Numbered from the stretch's first letter, positions 9,997 to 21,347 are shown. The stretch: DNA of 64,000 nucleotides from Bidens hawaiensis (GCA_021521415.1 JAIQDT010000675.1:186001-250000), one strand, 5' to 3'. Translations and numbers: made by a program. The notes: a model not told the origin generated them from the sequence alone.

Positions 9997-11551
9997 TTGT
10001 TCAAGTGGGCTTCTGATTCATTGGGCCGGTCATCCGAAGTGGCCTTCACCTCCACCAAATCCTCTGAGTTAAGTCCTGTATTATATTCCCAATCATGTAT
10101 TGATAAGGTAGGACTGTATAAAATTCACCATAGTAATATGCTTAGAGATATGGAGGGAATTAAATATGAAAATGCTACCCTTAAATTGGAAAATGCTTTA
10201 AAAGGAAAACTAGAAGCATCAAACAAAGATTTTTCAAAACTGCAAAGTGATTTCAGTGTCAAGTGTTGTCACATCTTTGATGCCAATAAGAAAATTGCTA
10301 ATCTAACCGCCAAACTTGAAGCATCTATTTTGGAAAACGCTAAATTAACGAATAAATTTGAAAACGCTGAGTTCAATTTTAAAAAGTTTGATGTTTCTAG
10401 TGCGATCGTTGAGTCAGTGATTGAAAAGCAATTAAGATGGAAAGAAAAGAGGGGGTGAGGGAATTGGGTATAATGAGTTTCCACCTCCATACAATGATAA
10501 TTATACTCCCTCTCCTTTTGTTATTGAGGAAGATAAAGAGAAATCTTTGAAATATAGCAAACCTGAAATTAATGAAAGGATGATACCCGGGTTTGTCAAA
10601 CCAGCTCAATCAGTTGTGAAAGTGAACGATTCTAATGTGTTTACTTCATGTGCAGTTGAAGTAATAGTTGAGGATTGGACTGATGAGGATGATGATTCAC
10701 CTATTAATTCTCATGTTTCTTTGAATTTTCCTGTTTTGAATACTGCTGCTACAACTGTTTGTGTGGGCTCTGTTTTAAAGAGCAAAGACAATCGTGTGGT
10801 TGATTTCTCTAAAACTTCTAAAAACAGTGATCTGCTTTCTTATAAACTTGATAAAAATAAGAATTTTCATAAATATTCATCACCCAAGTTTGTTAAAGAA
10901 GGAAGTTCATGTACTTGTAACTGTGAGAAATCCAGTGCTAAGTCCAAAGGTGGACAAACAAACTCACACAACAGAGCAAGACCGGGAATCGGCCACAACG
11001 ATTTTTATGTTAAAAGGCAAACCTGCTTCAACTGTGGCATTCCCGGTCACATTGCAAGAAATAGCTCTAGACTTCCGTATGTTCCATACTACAGACGCCA
11101 TCAAAGGACTATGCCTCGGAATAGCTCCACAAGCTTTAACTCAAATAACATGAGGTATTACAAGGCAAAGCCCTCTGACGGTGATTGGAGGAGAAACAAT
11201 GCTGACAGGTCAAGCTTCCATCAAATCAAGCCTTATTCGGTTCAAAAGAGGAACGGAAACTCGGTTTCAGCTCCGAGACCTAAGTGGGCCTCAGAATCGG
11301 AAACGTTTAGAAGGTCAAAGTCAAATGTGTCTTCCGTCCGCAAATCAGAGACAAAATCAACCGTTTATACAAATCATAAAGCTTTAAAACCTAAATACAA
11401 ATGGTTGCCTAAATCTCCGGTGACCAAGCCATCAAAGCCTTCATGTTCAATCTTTAATAATCAGGAAGACATGTCATGGCAACCCGTGACACGGTTGAAC
11501 AAGTCAGGTTTACCCAGAACGACTATGAACTGGGTTCCTAAGACTAACTAA
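9997..11551 (+). pseudogene. Copia-2 gag, N-terminally deleted and frameshifted
   Basis: The usual N-terminal capsid domain is missing. What remains starts with a Lys/Glu/Asn-rich coiled-coil-like stretch (9997-10458) and continues, after a frameshift at a G-rich run (10446-10457), as 10464-11551. That part is basic and ends with a long Arg/Lys/Ser tail. It contains a zinc knuckle, CFNCGIPGHIARNS, in which the final Cys is replaced by Ser. The N-terminal loss, the shift and the broken knuckle make a working protein unlikely. Confidence 0.75.
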
Positions 11552-11568
11552 TCTCGCACATCGTGCAG

Positions 11569-12042
11569 GAATAGCTATGGAGGAATATCATCAGACCATG
11601 GTATGTTGATAGTGGTTGTTCCAGGCACATGACAGGAGACATCTCACAGTTGCATGACATTCAAATTTTTAATGGAGGGTATGTTTCCTTTGTGGGATGA
11701 GAGAAGGGAAAGATTACACAGAAGGGTGTAAGAGACTGCAGTTACCAGGTCATATGGATGCAACATCAATTGCTGGACTTTGGTTTGGAATTTCTTGATA
11801 CTCCTATTTTCTGTGATAATGATGCTGCGATTACCATTGTTAAAAAGCCGGTCCAATATTCTAAAACCAAGCACATCGATATCAAAATTCATTTTATTCG
11901 TGACTGTTACGACCGGAAGTTAATTCATCTTGAACAGGTCCACACAGATAATAATGTGGCGGACCTATTTACGAAACCGGTCGGGACAGCCAGATTCAAT
12001 GTGCTTGTAGGGTTTCTTAAGATGTTACGTTTTGAAGATTGA
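11569..12042 (+). pseudogene. Copia-2 pol remnant: protease joined in frame to the end of RNase H
   Basis: PWYVDSGCSRHMTGD at about 11596-11640 is the copia protease active-site region (DSG). The same frame runs on, through one TGA at 11698, into KITQKGV and then QVIWMQHQLLDFG, which is the C-terminal part of copia RNase H. It ends with HIDIKIHFIRD, VADLFTKP and the stop at 12040. The GAG-pre-integrase, integrase and reverse-transcriptase regions, roughly 3 kb, are gone, with the joint at about 11730. The deletion left the frame intact. Confidence 0.82.
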
Positions 12043-13721
12043 GTATTTTTTAGGTTAAATTTTGTACATAAATATTTCTTTCGTATTTCTTTAATTTTTG
12101 CACAAATTTAGGGGGAGAAAATTAAAAATATTCATAAAGAGTGTGTGTGTGCTTAAAAAAAATAATAAAAATCTGTTTTGTTCCTTTGCTTAAAATCATG
12201 CCGGTTACTCAAGTTCAACAGACATATTTCATATGTTTGGTCCTGTCATCAATTCTTGACTCACGGGATAGCCATTAACCTTAGGGCTGAAAGTGACCGG
12301 GGCAACTGAACATACATAAAAAAAATTTTGTTTAACTATCATATTAAGTTCTCTCACTGAAAATTATGTCGGCCGCCTAAAATTTGAGGGACACATTTTA
12401 TGTGTTTGGTCCTATCGTATACCTGTAAACTCATAGGATAGCCATTCACCTGAAAACTGAAGGTAACTAGGGTGATTGGATTTAAAATTGTCTTCGTGAT
12501 TATCATCTGGGAAGTGATATTATTATTCAGCTAAAAGCTTTTTAGAAGCTCAAAATATTTTCAAATGAAAATTGATCCAACCTTTGAGAAACGATAGATA
12601 AATAGATTTTGTGTGCCTAACGTGTGAAGTTATTAGGCTAAAAAGGCTTTTGAACAGTCATTGATGTGTATGGTAGCTTTCCATGATAATTAAAAGTTTG
12701 AAGTGATATAAACTAAATCTGCTAAACTTATTGTGGAGAGTCATTTTGAAGATGCTTTGCATGTCCCTAGATACATCTCTTTGAATGATAGGCAGAAAAG
12801 TAATTACCCAGTCATACACGAGCCTGTTAGTGTCTTGATCGCCAAAAATATTATATTTCTTTTGAAGCATAAAAAAAATTGTAAATATAAATGAAAATTA
12901 TTGTCATTCAAATTTGTTTTCCAAAAGCTTAAAGGGGTCCCAGGGAACTACAGGGGTGGGGCATTCAAGTAAGTCCGAAACACCCTGAATGTAAGGCTTG
13001 TAAGTCCGGATGGCGTATAAGTCCAACGTTCAACCTTAAAGCTAAAAAATTTTTTGTATAAAGAAAATTATTTGATCAAGCACTAGGGGGTTGGAGTCAA
13101 ATTGGGGTGATCTGGGGAAAGCCAAATACGCTTTGAGAAGAGATAAGGGGTATCTTAAGTCCATAAGTGATGTCCATATAAGCTTTATGCCTAATTGAAT
13201 CTAATCATATCACTGGCGCAATGAAAGTCATACTAAGTTCTAAATACCTGCCATCAACCTTTTCACTATGTCAAAATAACACTGAAAATGGATCATTGTG
13301 AAAGTATCTTAATCAATATGATTTCATGATCAGATATTTTCTTAAAAAGAGTTACTCATTTTTAAACAACTGAAATTTGATCCCAAAATATGTTTAATCT
13401 ACTAAAGGCCGGATGGGTAAATTATTTTTGTTTTTGTTTAGTTTTCCTTCTAATTTTATTTTTTTAATTTTTATTTTTTACCTCATGGTCGCTCGTGTTG
13501 AAACAAATGTCTTTAAGAAATCGTTTTTTTCACGAATCGGGATTGTTTTTAGATCATGAAATTTGACGGCTGCTAGTCGTGATCCTTGGGTCATTCACTT
13601 TGGCCCAAGTTGTTTGTATTAATGGTGTTCTCGGCCCATCCAGGTTCTCGGCCCAGATGGGTATCTCAAAAGTTTAAAAGGTTTTGTTTACAGATTTGAT
13701 TAAGTTCGGAAGGGAGTCAAA
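12043..13721 (+). other. Copia-2 3' spacer after pol
   Basis: No gene is seen. The stretch 13040-13480 resembles 1-470 of Copia-1 (shared block GGGGAAAGCCAAATACGCTT), so the two families have a related 3' spacer. Two similar units of about 125 bp occur at about 12200-12330 and 12370-12490 (TTTGGTCCTRTC, GGATAGCCATT). Two GTTCTCGG copies lie at 13628 and 13643. Confidence 0.65.
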
Positions 13722-14055
13722 GTGGTTTATCAAGGTGTGCATCTGTTGGTTATGTATAGAAGATTTGCTGAGATCGAGACAGATGTTGATGCTGCTGGTG
13801 CAGCTATAGCTGAGGAACATGTGGTTCCTGCTCAAAGGCACGTCACCACCTTTGAGACCTTGTCCGATGATGATGAGTCGAATAGTTCTTTATCACAACA
13901 TATGGAGACTGAACATCAAGTACAACAGTCAATACCTACTGCTGAGCAAGTTAGAAAGTTTGAAGCGTTCAGAAAAGCTCCAGTCAACTGCGTTGAAGCC
14001 TCCTCAATCAGTTGCTGTGACACATGTTGAAGACGATATTGACGAAGAGCCAACT

Positions 14056-16410
14056 TGTAAGACCCCGAATCCCGGGAATCCTACAGTTGGTAATTACATC
14101 CACAATTTCACAAAAATTTAAAACCAAACGATTCGTTTTTATTTAAAACAAGTTCAGAGTAAATAACAGCGGAAAAAGTGTAAGTATTTAAAAATCCCAA
14201 ACACGGGTACAAGTGTCCAAAATCAAATATAAATAAAGTATCTGCTTTATTTGAAATCCTCGACCAGAAATGCCTTCAACCTTCCGAGTAGTCTCCAGCA
14301 CGTCCAAGCGATAACCTCCAATCCCTAACCTGAAAATCAATCTAACATACACACAATGTCAGCTAGAGCTGAGTGAGTTCAAGTTTTCGTAAATGACATT
14401 CATTAAACAATTTAAATTCCATCAGTATGAAATGTAGGGGAAAATTATGAGTAATTAGTTATATAATTTTCCTTGGTCAAATCATAAGTCCATAAAATCA
14501 TAAATAACTCTTCTTAATCAAATCATAAATGAATAAAATAGTAAGTATCTTTTCTTGATCAAACACGCAACACCGGCCTCCTCACCCCGGGTCTTCTCCA
14601 AGTAATATATTTGACCCGGTCGCGGTTTAACAAAACCAAAAATCACGCAACGCGAGCCTCCTCACCCCGGGTCATCCCCAAGTAATATATTTGACTCGGT
14701 CACGATTTAACATACCTAAAAAAATGATACGGGCCTCCTCACCCCGGGTCTTCCCCAAGTAATATATTTGACCCGACCACGGTTTAGCAGAATGGCGGGC
14801 CTCCTCACCCCGGGTCATCCCCAAGTAATATATTTGACCCGCCGGGACATAAACATGCAACACGGGCCTCCTCACCCCGGGTCTTCCCCAAGTAATATAT
14901 TTGACCTGGTCACAGTTTACCCACACGTACACATTCACATTCACATACACCCTTACAAACATCTACTTCAAATATCCAACTAAACCATATCATCACATTC
15001 AATCCATAAATAATGGATAATCTAGGAATCAATATTAGGCCTAATAGTATCCTCGAGCCTAGACCATAAATAATATATATAACCTTAAGGAATATAAGAC
15101 CATAAACGAGTCTAAAATATCCTAAGGCATAAAATATAAATCACACATATTTTCATAAATCCACATATACGAAAGAGGCTATGTAATACCATCCAAATGT
15201 TGTAACAAGTAAAATCGGGTAAAATTGTAATACGGTGTGTATGCTAGCCCAAAACGTAAAAAGATTAAAAAGGGGCATCATGAACTCACCTGACACAAGC
15301 CACGAATTCAGCACGAGCTAGAGGACCCCCTAAGTATCCCCAAAACTTAAACGCCTGTCGGTTTACATACAAACATCACTAACGACATTGAAATGACTCG
15401 TTTATCCTACGAGACGTTCTAACATGATTCGAGTTACCTAACGCCTCGACCTCATCAAACTCATTCATAACAGCCCCCGGGGCCTTAAGTTTACCAACAC
15501 GACCCTTAGATACTCCCGGAAATAAAGAATTCCCAAATTACCCCCCGGAAGCACTAGGTGATACTAACACGTGCGTTTAAGAGTTGTTTAAGCACTTAAC
15601 ATCCAACTCAGCCCCGTGTGGACCCAATATGATAATTTCACAGCCAACAAGTCCACACGACGCTACACGAGTTTAATGGGTCGGTAACTCGCAAGTACAA
15701 CGCACTTACTATTCAATAAACGCAAATGCGCGTTGTACCGACCCGTTTGAGTAACCGACAACCAATTCAGTCCTCATACTTATAAAAATGATTTTTCAAC
15801 AGTCCGTAACCTGAACCAAGGTCACCCGAACTGAATTGGTCTTTAATTACTCCAATACTCGCGTTAAAAGCATCAAATTCGCTATTCTAGACAACCGAAT
15901 ATCCACTTTCAATCTACAACTAGTTGACCAATCAAACTAACACCAATGCATATGATTTTAAAGTATGTTATACGGGACTTACCTACAAGGAATTTGGTGC
16001 AAAAGCCTTAGCCGAAACAGCCCCCACCCAGTTGGACAGCCACCCAGCAAGCCTAAAAACAACCGTTTTTCGATGAATAAACGAGCTATAAGGATGAATT
16101 AGGGTGAAAAAAGGTTGTAGCAATTTAGTACCGACCTGGTTTGCACGAAAATCGAGAAGGGGATGGGGGGTCTAGGGGGCGCCGATCGGACCAATGTTAG
16201 GGTTAGGGTTTAATTTTTTTTTAATATAAAATATAACAAAATAACATTCTGGCCCCTCCACTTTACTAAGGGTTGAACTTGAACGAAAAGCTAAGTAAGA
16301 TACGTTTATGAGGGTGGCAAGGAGCTCTTGGGAGAATGTCGGGTCAAGCCCGGGAGGTGCACACAACACTATAAGGTTATACCTTTTATCGGAAATTTAC
16401 GGACGTTACA
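14056..16410 (-). repeat. Chromovirus-type solo LTR in Copia-2 (2355 bp)
   Basis: On the minus strand it starts TGTAACGTCCGTAAATTTCC and ends GATTCGGGGTCTTACA, the style of the long Tekay/Del LTRs also seen at 18677 and 61404. The flanks CAACT (14051-14055) and CAGCC (16411-16415) differ by two transitions and fit a decayed target duplication. No coding sequence or primer site is inside. A short-TIR DNA transposon is an alternative reading. Confidence 0.6.
14565..14915. repeat. Five-copy tandem repeat (about 60-80 bp units)
   Basis: Five units share the core GCCTCCTCACCCCGGGTC, then TCCCCAAGTAATATATTTGAC, with variable linkers. They lie inside the solo LTR at 14056-16410. The minus-strand ORF across them is an effect of the repeat and is not a gene. 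Confidence 0.88.
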
Positions 16411-16621
16411 CAGCCACCAATCTAATTCCACGCAAACGACGAAAGAAAGATTCGAGACCAGGTGTGCTGGCTAGTGATGTGATACCAACTACTCAACCAA
16501 CTGTTGCTGAGCCTGTTACTGTTGAAGCTCAGACAGCTTAAGGCCCATCTAATGATGCTCAACAAACTCAAGAACAGATTTTTGAAGATATTCTCGAGCA
16601 CGACTAAAATCAAGCAATAAA

Positions 16622-16632
16622 CAAAGGGGGAG
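16622..16632 (+). other. Polypurine tract of Copia-2
   Basis: The purine run AAAGGGGGAG lies two bases before the 3' LTR. Confidence 0.85.
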
Positions 16633-16634
16633 AT

Positions 16635-17006
16635 TGTTGGGCTATATTTATGGCTTATGCTTTATTTATTAGACGTAGTTTTTGGGCTTAATTGGGCTAA
16701 TATATGTAAACCAAAATCTTGATTTCGGTGGGCTTTACTTTGTTTTGGGTCTAGGTTGGTAGTCTATATATATGATGTATGTAACTCATTGTAGGGTTGT
16801 TGGTTCTAGGTTGTTCGTCCATTATTATTCAATCGTGTAAGTTAAGGGCTTAAGCACCCGACGTATAATATACGTGTGTTTTGAAGCTTCTTCATTGTGT
16901 TTGGTGTGTTCTTAATCGTTTCTCATAGAATCAACGTAGTGGTTAGTTTTCGCCTAACCATTAAGTATATTGATATCGCATTTAAAGATCCGTCACGGGA
17001 CTTACA
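16635..17006 (+). repeat. 3' LTR of Copia-2 (372 bp)
   Basis: It pairs with 9016-9388 and ends ACTTACA, followed by the target duplication AGGAT at 17007-17011. Confidence 0.93.
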
Positions 17007-17258
17007 AGGATCACTAAATAATAACTAGCCATAAAGAGCATTAATTGTCCTGGCTAGGATCTTGTATTTGTTACGGCTTGCATATCATTGTTATAAACGA
17101 GTGGTAACTCCCTCCAACGTCTACAATCTTCAATGCTTTGACCGAGTCTTCAGCTAGGCATTAACTATTGACTGTTTCATGCCGTTTGGAGGATAATGCA
17201 TCCTGAAGTTATCCTGAATATACCGCATTTTAGGATACCAAGAATCCAATGTATAACA

Positions 17259-18089
17259 GTTTCTTAGTGGTCCGAGTCTTTAGGAGATCATGTGAACGTT
17301 GTATGACCTAGTAAACATCAAAGAAAGGTGATTGAACTGTTAGTATAACGATATATTAAGGATGCCTGTTGCTTGGGAGGATATTGTATCCTGACGTTAT
17401 CCTGAATACATCGCCTGTTTTAGGATATCGAAAATTTGATGCCTAACACGGCCATAAACTAGTTCTTCGATAATTTCGGCTGGCCTTCGGTCTTCTCTTG
17501 ATAGTAACAAATTCCTCGAATAATCCGGGATCACCTGACCTAGTCTCCATTAGCCGTTGGCCTTGTTAACCAGGCATACTTCTATAAAGAAGGTATCTTG
17601 ACTCTTGGTACATTAGATCGACATCTTTGTTAATTTTCCTGAAAAGACATATACTGAAAATATCGGGTAACAAATCGTTAGAAAAATATAACCGGGATAC
17701 CTGGCTATTTCAGGATACCGACTCATCGGTATCTCCAGATTTGCATAGCTTAGCATACCGTGATGTCGAAACTTACCCCTAACAAAAGGGTAAATTGATA
17801 ATCCATGACGGAAGACATTCTATCCAACAAGACGGATACTTTATATCCTGCTTAGATAATTATAAATAAATACAAATACAAAATAATTATCTATTTATGG
17901 TTACTTCATATAATAGATTATTACCAATAAAAGATTATAGGAAGATGGGGACCTTTCCTTCAATTAGTTTGGTTAAGCATTCTTAATCCATCTTCGTTCA
18001 AGTAGTTTGGTAATGACATCGACCGATTGAACCAACGAATTTGTTCAATGGTTTCTTGGGTCAAATTTTTAATTGTTTATACGGATTAC
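17259..18089 (-). other. Second Gypsy-B-type LTR fragment and unassigned DNA
   Basis: The stretch 17340-17455 repeats the pattern of 17150-17258 (GGAGGATA, ATCCTGACGTTATCCTGAAT, TTTTAGGATATCG), so a second, more diverged piece of the same LTR family lies next to the Gypsy-B2 LTR. From 17456 to 18089 I see no gene. Some GGATACC blocks suggest more Gypsy-B-related noncoding DNA. Confidence 0.5.
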
Positions 18090-18094
18090 GCTAT

Positions 18095-18225
18095 ACAATA
18101 GTAGCCATGTTTCAACCTTGTTCCAATCAGGTCACTGGTGTAAATTTTTATTTTATCTGAGTCACTTAACATTTATTTAGTGTTTCAATCCTAGATATTT
18201 GACCTGGATAGCAGGTTATCTAGGG
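18095..18225. repeat. Left arm of a 130-bp inverted repeat
   Basis: It matches the reverse complement of about 30749-30875 (CCAATCAGGTCACT, TTTAGTGTTTCAATC, AGGTTATCTAG). With the solo LTR and its contents removed, the arms are about 450 bp apart with the minisatellite between them. This may be a fold-back element or two independent copies. Confidence 0.7.
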
Positions 18226-18264
18226 TTTTTTTTTATTTTCAAATATTTTGACATTGCATACCAA

Positions 18265-18676
18265 ACACCTGCTAACTTAAGAGGAGTGCATACTAAACAC
18301 ATGTTAACTTATGAGGAGTGTAAAGTAAAAACCTGCTAAACTTAATATGAGTGTAAAGTAACACCTACTAACTTAAGAGGAGTGCAAAGTAAACAACTGT
18401 TAAGTTAACAGGAGTGTATAGTAAACACCTATTAACTTAAGAGGAGTGTATAATAAACACCTGTTAACTTAAGAGGAGTTCATAATTAACAGCTATTAAC
18501 TTAAGAGGAGTGTAAAGTAAGCACCTGGTAACTTCAGAGGAGTGCACCAGAAAACACCTGTTACTTAGGAGGAGTGCATAATAAACACTTGTTAACTTAA
18601 GAGGAGTGTAAAGTAAACACATGGTAACTTAAGAGGAGTGCACGTGTTTACCTCTTAGTTATGAGGAGTGCATAAT
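18265..18676. repeat. Minisatellite, about 12 units of 33 bp
   Basis: The unit is approximately CTTAAGAGGAGTGTAAAGTA plus AACACCTGTTAA, with many point differences between copies. It ends at the target duplication ATAAT (18672-18676) of the solo LTR. There is no coding potential. Confidence 0.88.
18672..18676. other. Target-site duplication of the 18677-30738 solo LTR
   Basis: ATAAT here and again at 30739-30743 bracket the LTR. This proves that the parts on either side of Gypsy-B1 belong to one insertion. Confidence 0.88.
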
Positions 18677-18734
18677 TGTAACATTCGTTATTTTTCAAAC
18701 CCGAAAACACGACCCATTTTGAATTTTTGATTTT

Positions 18735-18772
<38 letters not shown>

Positions 18773-19814
18773 TATTATATTCTCAAGTTTCTTTTCATAT
18801 ATTTTATTTGACATTCGTCAATATTTATTATTTGTAATTGTATTTGTATTTATTAAACCGACCCGGTTTATCATTTCAATGTATTCTGGTTCATCGTTCA
18901 TTATTAATATAATATTCATAAGGATTCACGTTTATCGATCGTTTGTTTTTCTATTCGTTTGTTCAACTAACGAGACTCTGGGATTTAGTGTGTTTATTAA
19001 AGTTAAACAATTTACAAAAGCAAGTATAATACAAACATTATCCAAGTATTTAAACAATTATTCCATCTTTTATCACGTTTCAAAGTTAAGGGACTAAGTT
19101 TGCAATTATAATTCAAATTTTGTTTTAAAAACAACATAAAGGTTGAGGTCCATAATGTAAATATAATTTATTTCTGATTTAAATCAAATTTGAAAGATCA
19201 AGGACTAAAATTATAACATATTTAAAATATAATATTATAATTAAAAATAACCCAGCTCATACCTAGCCCCATCCCCTTCACCGTTTTTCTGGCATCGCCG
19301 TCCGGCGACCAAGAAAACTCAGGCAGACATTGAAATCCTTTAAAACAAGCGTTAAAATCCAATTTAATCTCGTAATGACCCTTAGACCACCCGACGACCA
19401 TCAATCAACATGTCTAACGCATAATAATTATCAAATAATGAGTATTCAAACCCTGTAACCGGCTGAAACTAATCAAAATTGCAATAACGAACATTAAACG
19501 CTATACACTCCAATTAAACCTATATAAAGGACCCAAACCATCAACTAAAGATGTCCATAACATCAAAGTTCTCTATTAAACTCTCCAAACTCCTTAATTA
19601 ATCCGTTAAAATTCGTAGTCCGGCAACTATGGTTCATCACCAAATCATCACAATACCAGGTAAATTCTATATGGTTTTGAATAGTTTTTAGCCAACAAAC
19701 AAATCCCTAACATGGAACCAATTTTTCTGATTAGAGACATACGGTTTTGATGTAGAAGATGATTTAATTGGTATAATATAAATATTGCATGTATTCATAC
19801 TTGTAACAACAATC

Positions 19815-19875
19815 AGACTTGGTTTAGTGGGTTAAGTCACTTTATTTTAGCCTCAAGACCTGGGTTCGAACTCGG
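19815..19875 (+). other. tRNA-like segment inside the solo LTR
   Basis: It has an A-box-like TGGTTTAGTGGGTTAAG at about 19820 and a B-box-like GGGTTCGAACTC at about 19862. A homologous segment is in the minus-strand LTR at 60390-60448. The cloverleaf does not close as a normal tRNA, so I do not call a gene. Confidence 0.55.
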
Positions 19876-20761
19876 ATCAGTACATTTCATTTTGAATATA
19901 TTTTTTTAAATCTTTTCTTTTATTATTTATGACCAAATAAAATATTATAAATTACTATAAATCAATTAAAATTATTAAAACTAATTATAAATATTTTTTT
20001 AACCAAAGTTCATCCAAAAACCCAACTCTTTCGTATCCGTTAAAGTTTTGTTAAACCGTTAATATGATATTATATTATATACTTTTTCGTTAATATTTAT
20101 AAAACGCTAGCGTAATTGTTTACGAAATAAAATTATATCGTTAAAATTGGTGCTTCGTAAACATCATAAAATTCTGATATTAATAAATATTAGCTGAAGT
20201 AATATTTAAATAATATTAACGTTAATATTGTAATTCCTTTTTGTTAACCTTATAATTCGATTTCATTAACTTTATATTTCGTTAAAACCGTAATACGCAG
20301 ATATTATATTAATCAAACATTAGTTAAAATAACATTTGGTTCATTAAAATTTATGTTAAAGTTAAATATAATATTATCCCACAAAATACATTAATAATAT
20401 TAAGCAATGTCCTAAATTAATAATGCTTAATCCTAAAATTTAATTAGTTAACTTTTTCAATCTTGTTAGTTAGATTTTGTATTTGTTTTAATTATAGTTC
20501 GAGAAGTTCAATTGTTTTAGGTTCTTTGACGCACTTTCGGTTGCTTCGGTTTTGTTATCGTGCTTTTGGTTTTCATTGCAATGTTTATCTTGAATTTCAT
20601 GGTGAGTTTCTCACACCCCTTTTTAACGCTTTCATATTTTTGGGGTAGCATGTATACCGTATTCAAAGGTTTACCTGGTCATACTTTATTCAAACTACAA
20701 GTCATTATGGACTTGTGTGTTTATTTGCTTACTTGCGTTGTTCAATTATCTGAGTACGTTG

Positions 20762-20766
20762 GTTGT
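20762..20766. other. Target-site duplication of Gypsy-B1
   Basis: GTTGT here and at 30259-30263. Joining the flanks rebuilds the GTTGGTTGTTACCAACTG repeat that is still intact at 30370 and, inverted, near 59615. Confidence 0.88.
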
Positions 20767-21344
20767 TGTTATACGCGGAATTTTCGGTATCCTAAATTGC
20801 GATATCTTCAGGATCAGTGTCCTCCAAAACGACATGTATCCTTAATATATTATCATACTAACAATTCAATCTCCATTTTTTAATGTTAACAGGTCAAGTA
20901 ACATTCTACACGTCTTCCCGAAGACTCGGTCCACTCTCAACCATTTAAGCAACGGGCGTCATGGGAGCAACGTCTATATTTGATTTAGCCTAGGTTTTCC
21001 TGATTTTTAGGAATTGTTATTAGCTTATTTTTTATATATATAGAGCCGATATCTGGACAAAACACACATAACACATACACTCAATACTTAGAAATATTCG
21101 TGCAATCATTGTAACACGCAGTCCTGATCGATAGCTCCAACAATTGTATTTCTTTCATTATTTGAATAAATTGGTGGTGATAGTTTTCACCACCCGGGTT
21201 TTTTTCTTGTTGTCCTCAGGATAATAGATTTTTTCCTTGCAACAAATCTTTGTGTCATTGCATTTACATTCGTTGTTATCAAGCATCTAACCTCACTTAC
21301 AAATTTGGTTACAAAATTACTCTATTCGATTTTTACCAAAAACA
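20767..21344 (+). repeat. 5' LTR of Gypsy-B1 (578 bp)
   Basis: It starts TGTTATACGCGGAATTTT and ends near ACCAAAAACA. It aligns with 28516-28654 plus 29807-30258 and with the inverted LTR at 8704-17258. TATATATATAG near 21035 may be its TATA region. Confidence 0.85.
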
Positions 21345-21347
21345 ATT

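Larger units (their letters stand above)
13722..16606 (+). pseudogene. Copia-2 additional-ORF remnant, split by a solo LTR
   Basis: The left part (13722-14055) encodes an acidic, Glu/Ser-rich stretch with several frameshifts (FETLSDDDESNSS, then THVEDDIDEEP). The right part (16411-16606) runs to just before the polypurine tract. The position, between the 3' spacer and the 3' LTR, matches the additional ORF of Copia-1. I see no residue-level similarity to its conserved N-terminal block, so the identity rests mainly on position. Confidence 0.5.
9016..17006 (+). mobile_element. Copia-2: complete but internally deleted Ty1/copia element
   Basis: The element is 7,991 bp with two LTRs, a primer site, a repeat-rich leader, a partial gag, a protease fused to the end of RNase H, a long 3' spacer, an additional-ORF remnant and a polypurine tract. 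Integrase and reverse transcriptase are missing, so it cannot move by itself. It contains a 2.4-kb solo LTR (14056-16410). Its pol end and 3' spacer resemble Copia-1, but the LTRs are of another family. The two LTRs differ at about ten of 372 positions by eye. Confidence 0.93.
6694..17258 (-). mobile_element. Gypsy-B2: partial Ty3/gypsy element, minus strand, interrupted by Copia-2
   Basis: Its parts are 6694-9015 and 17012-17258; the middle is Copia-2. Read on the minus strand it gives an LTR (17258 to 17012, then 9015 to 8704), an unassigned leader and a broken gag that ends at the Athila insertion. The gag and LTR match Gypsy-B1 (20767-30258). No pol is present in the window. The gag pieces share WCAYHEDFG and LCKGFGSTLTG with Gypsy-B1. 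Confidence 0.8.
8704..17258 (-). repeat. LTR of Gypsy-B2, split by Copia-2
   Basis: The two parts are 8704-9015 and 17012-17258, about 560 bp together. The part at 8797-8880 is the reverse complement of 21170-21260 in the Gypsy-B1 LTR (CCTGAGGATAACAAGAAAAA). The end at 17190-17258 matches the start of that LTR (ATCCTGAAGTTATCCTGAAT, ending GTATAACA). Joining the parts across Copia-2 gives the same length as the 578-bp LTR at 20767. Confidence 0.78.

Noticed and set aside
8704..17258. Gypsy-B2 LTR as an independent solo LTR
   Set aside because: Its flanks (CGGCT and GTTTC) do not match as a target duplication, and related gag follows on the left.
18265..18676. CRISPR-like spaced repeats
   Set aside because: Units are contiguous and diverged like a minisatellite, and the genome is a plant's.
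19815..19875. Functional tRNA gene
   Set aside because: Box-like motifs are present, but the arms do not pair as a full cloverleaf and it lies in an LTR.
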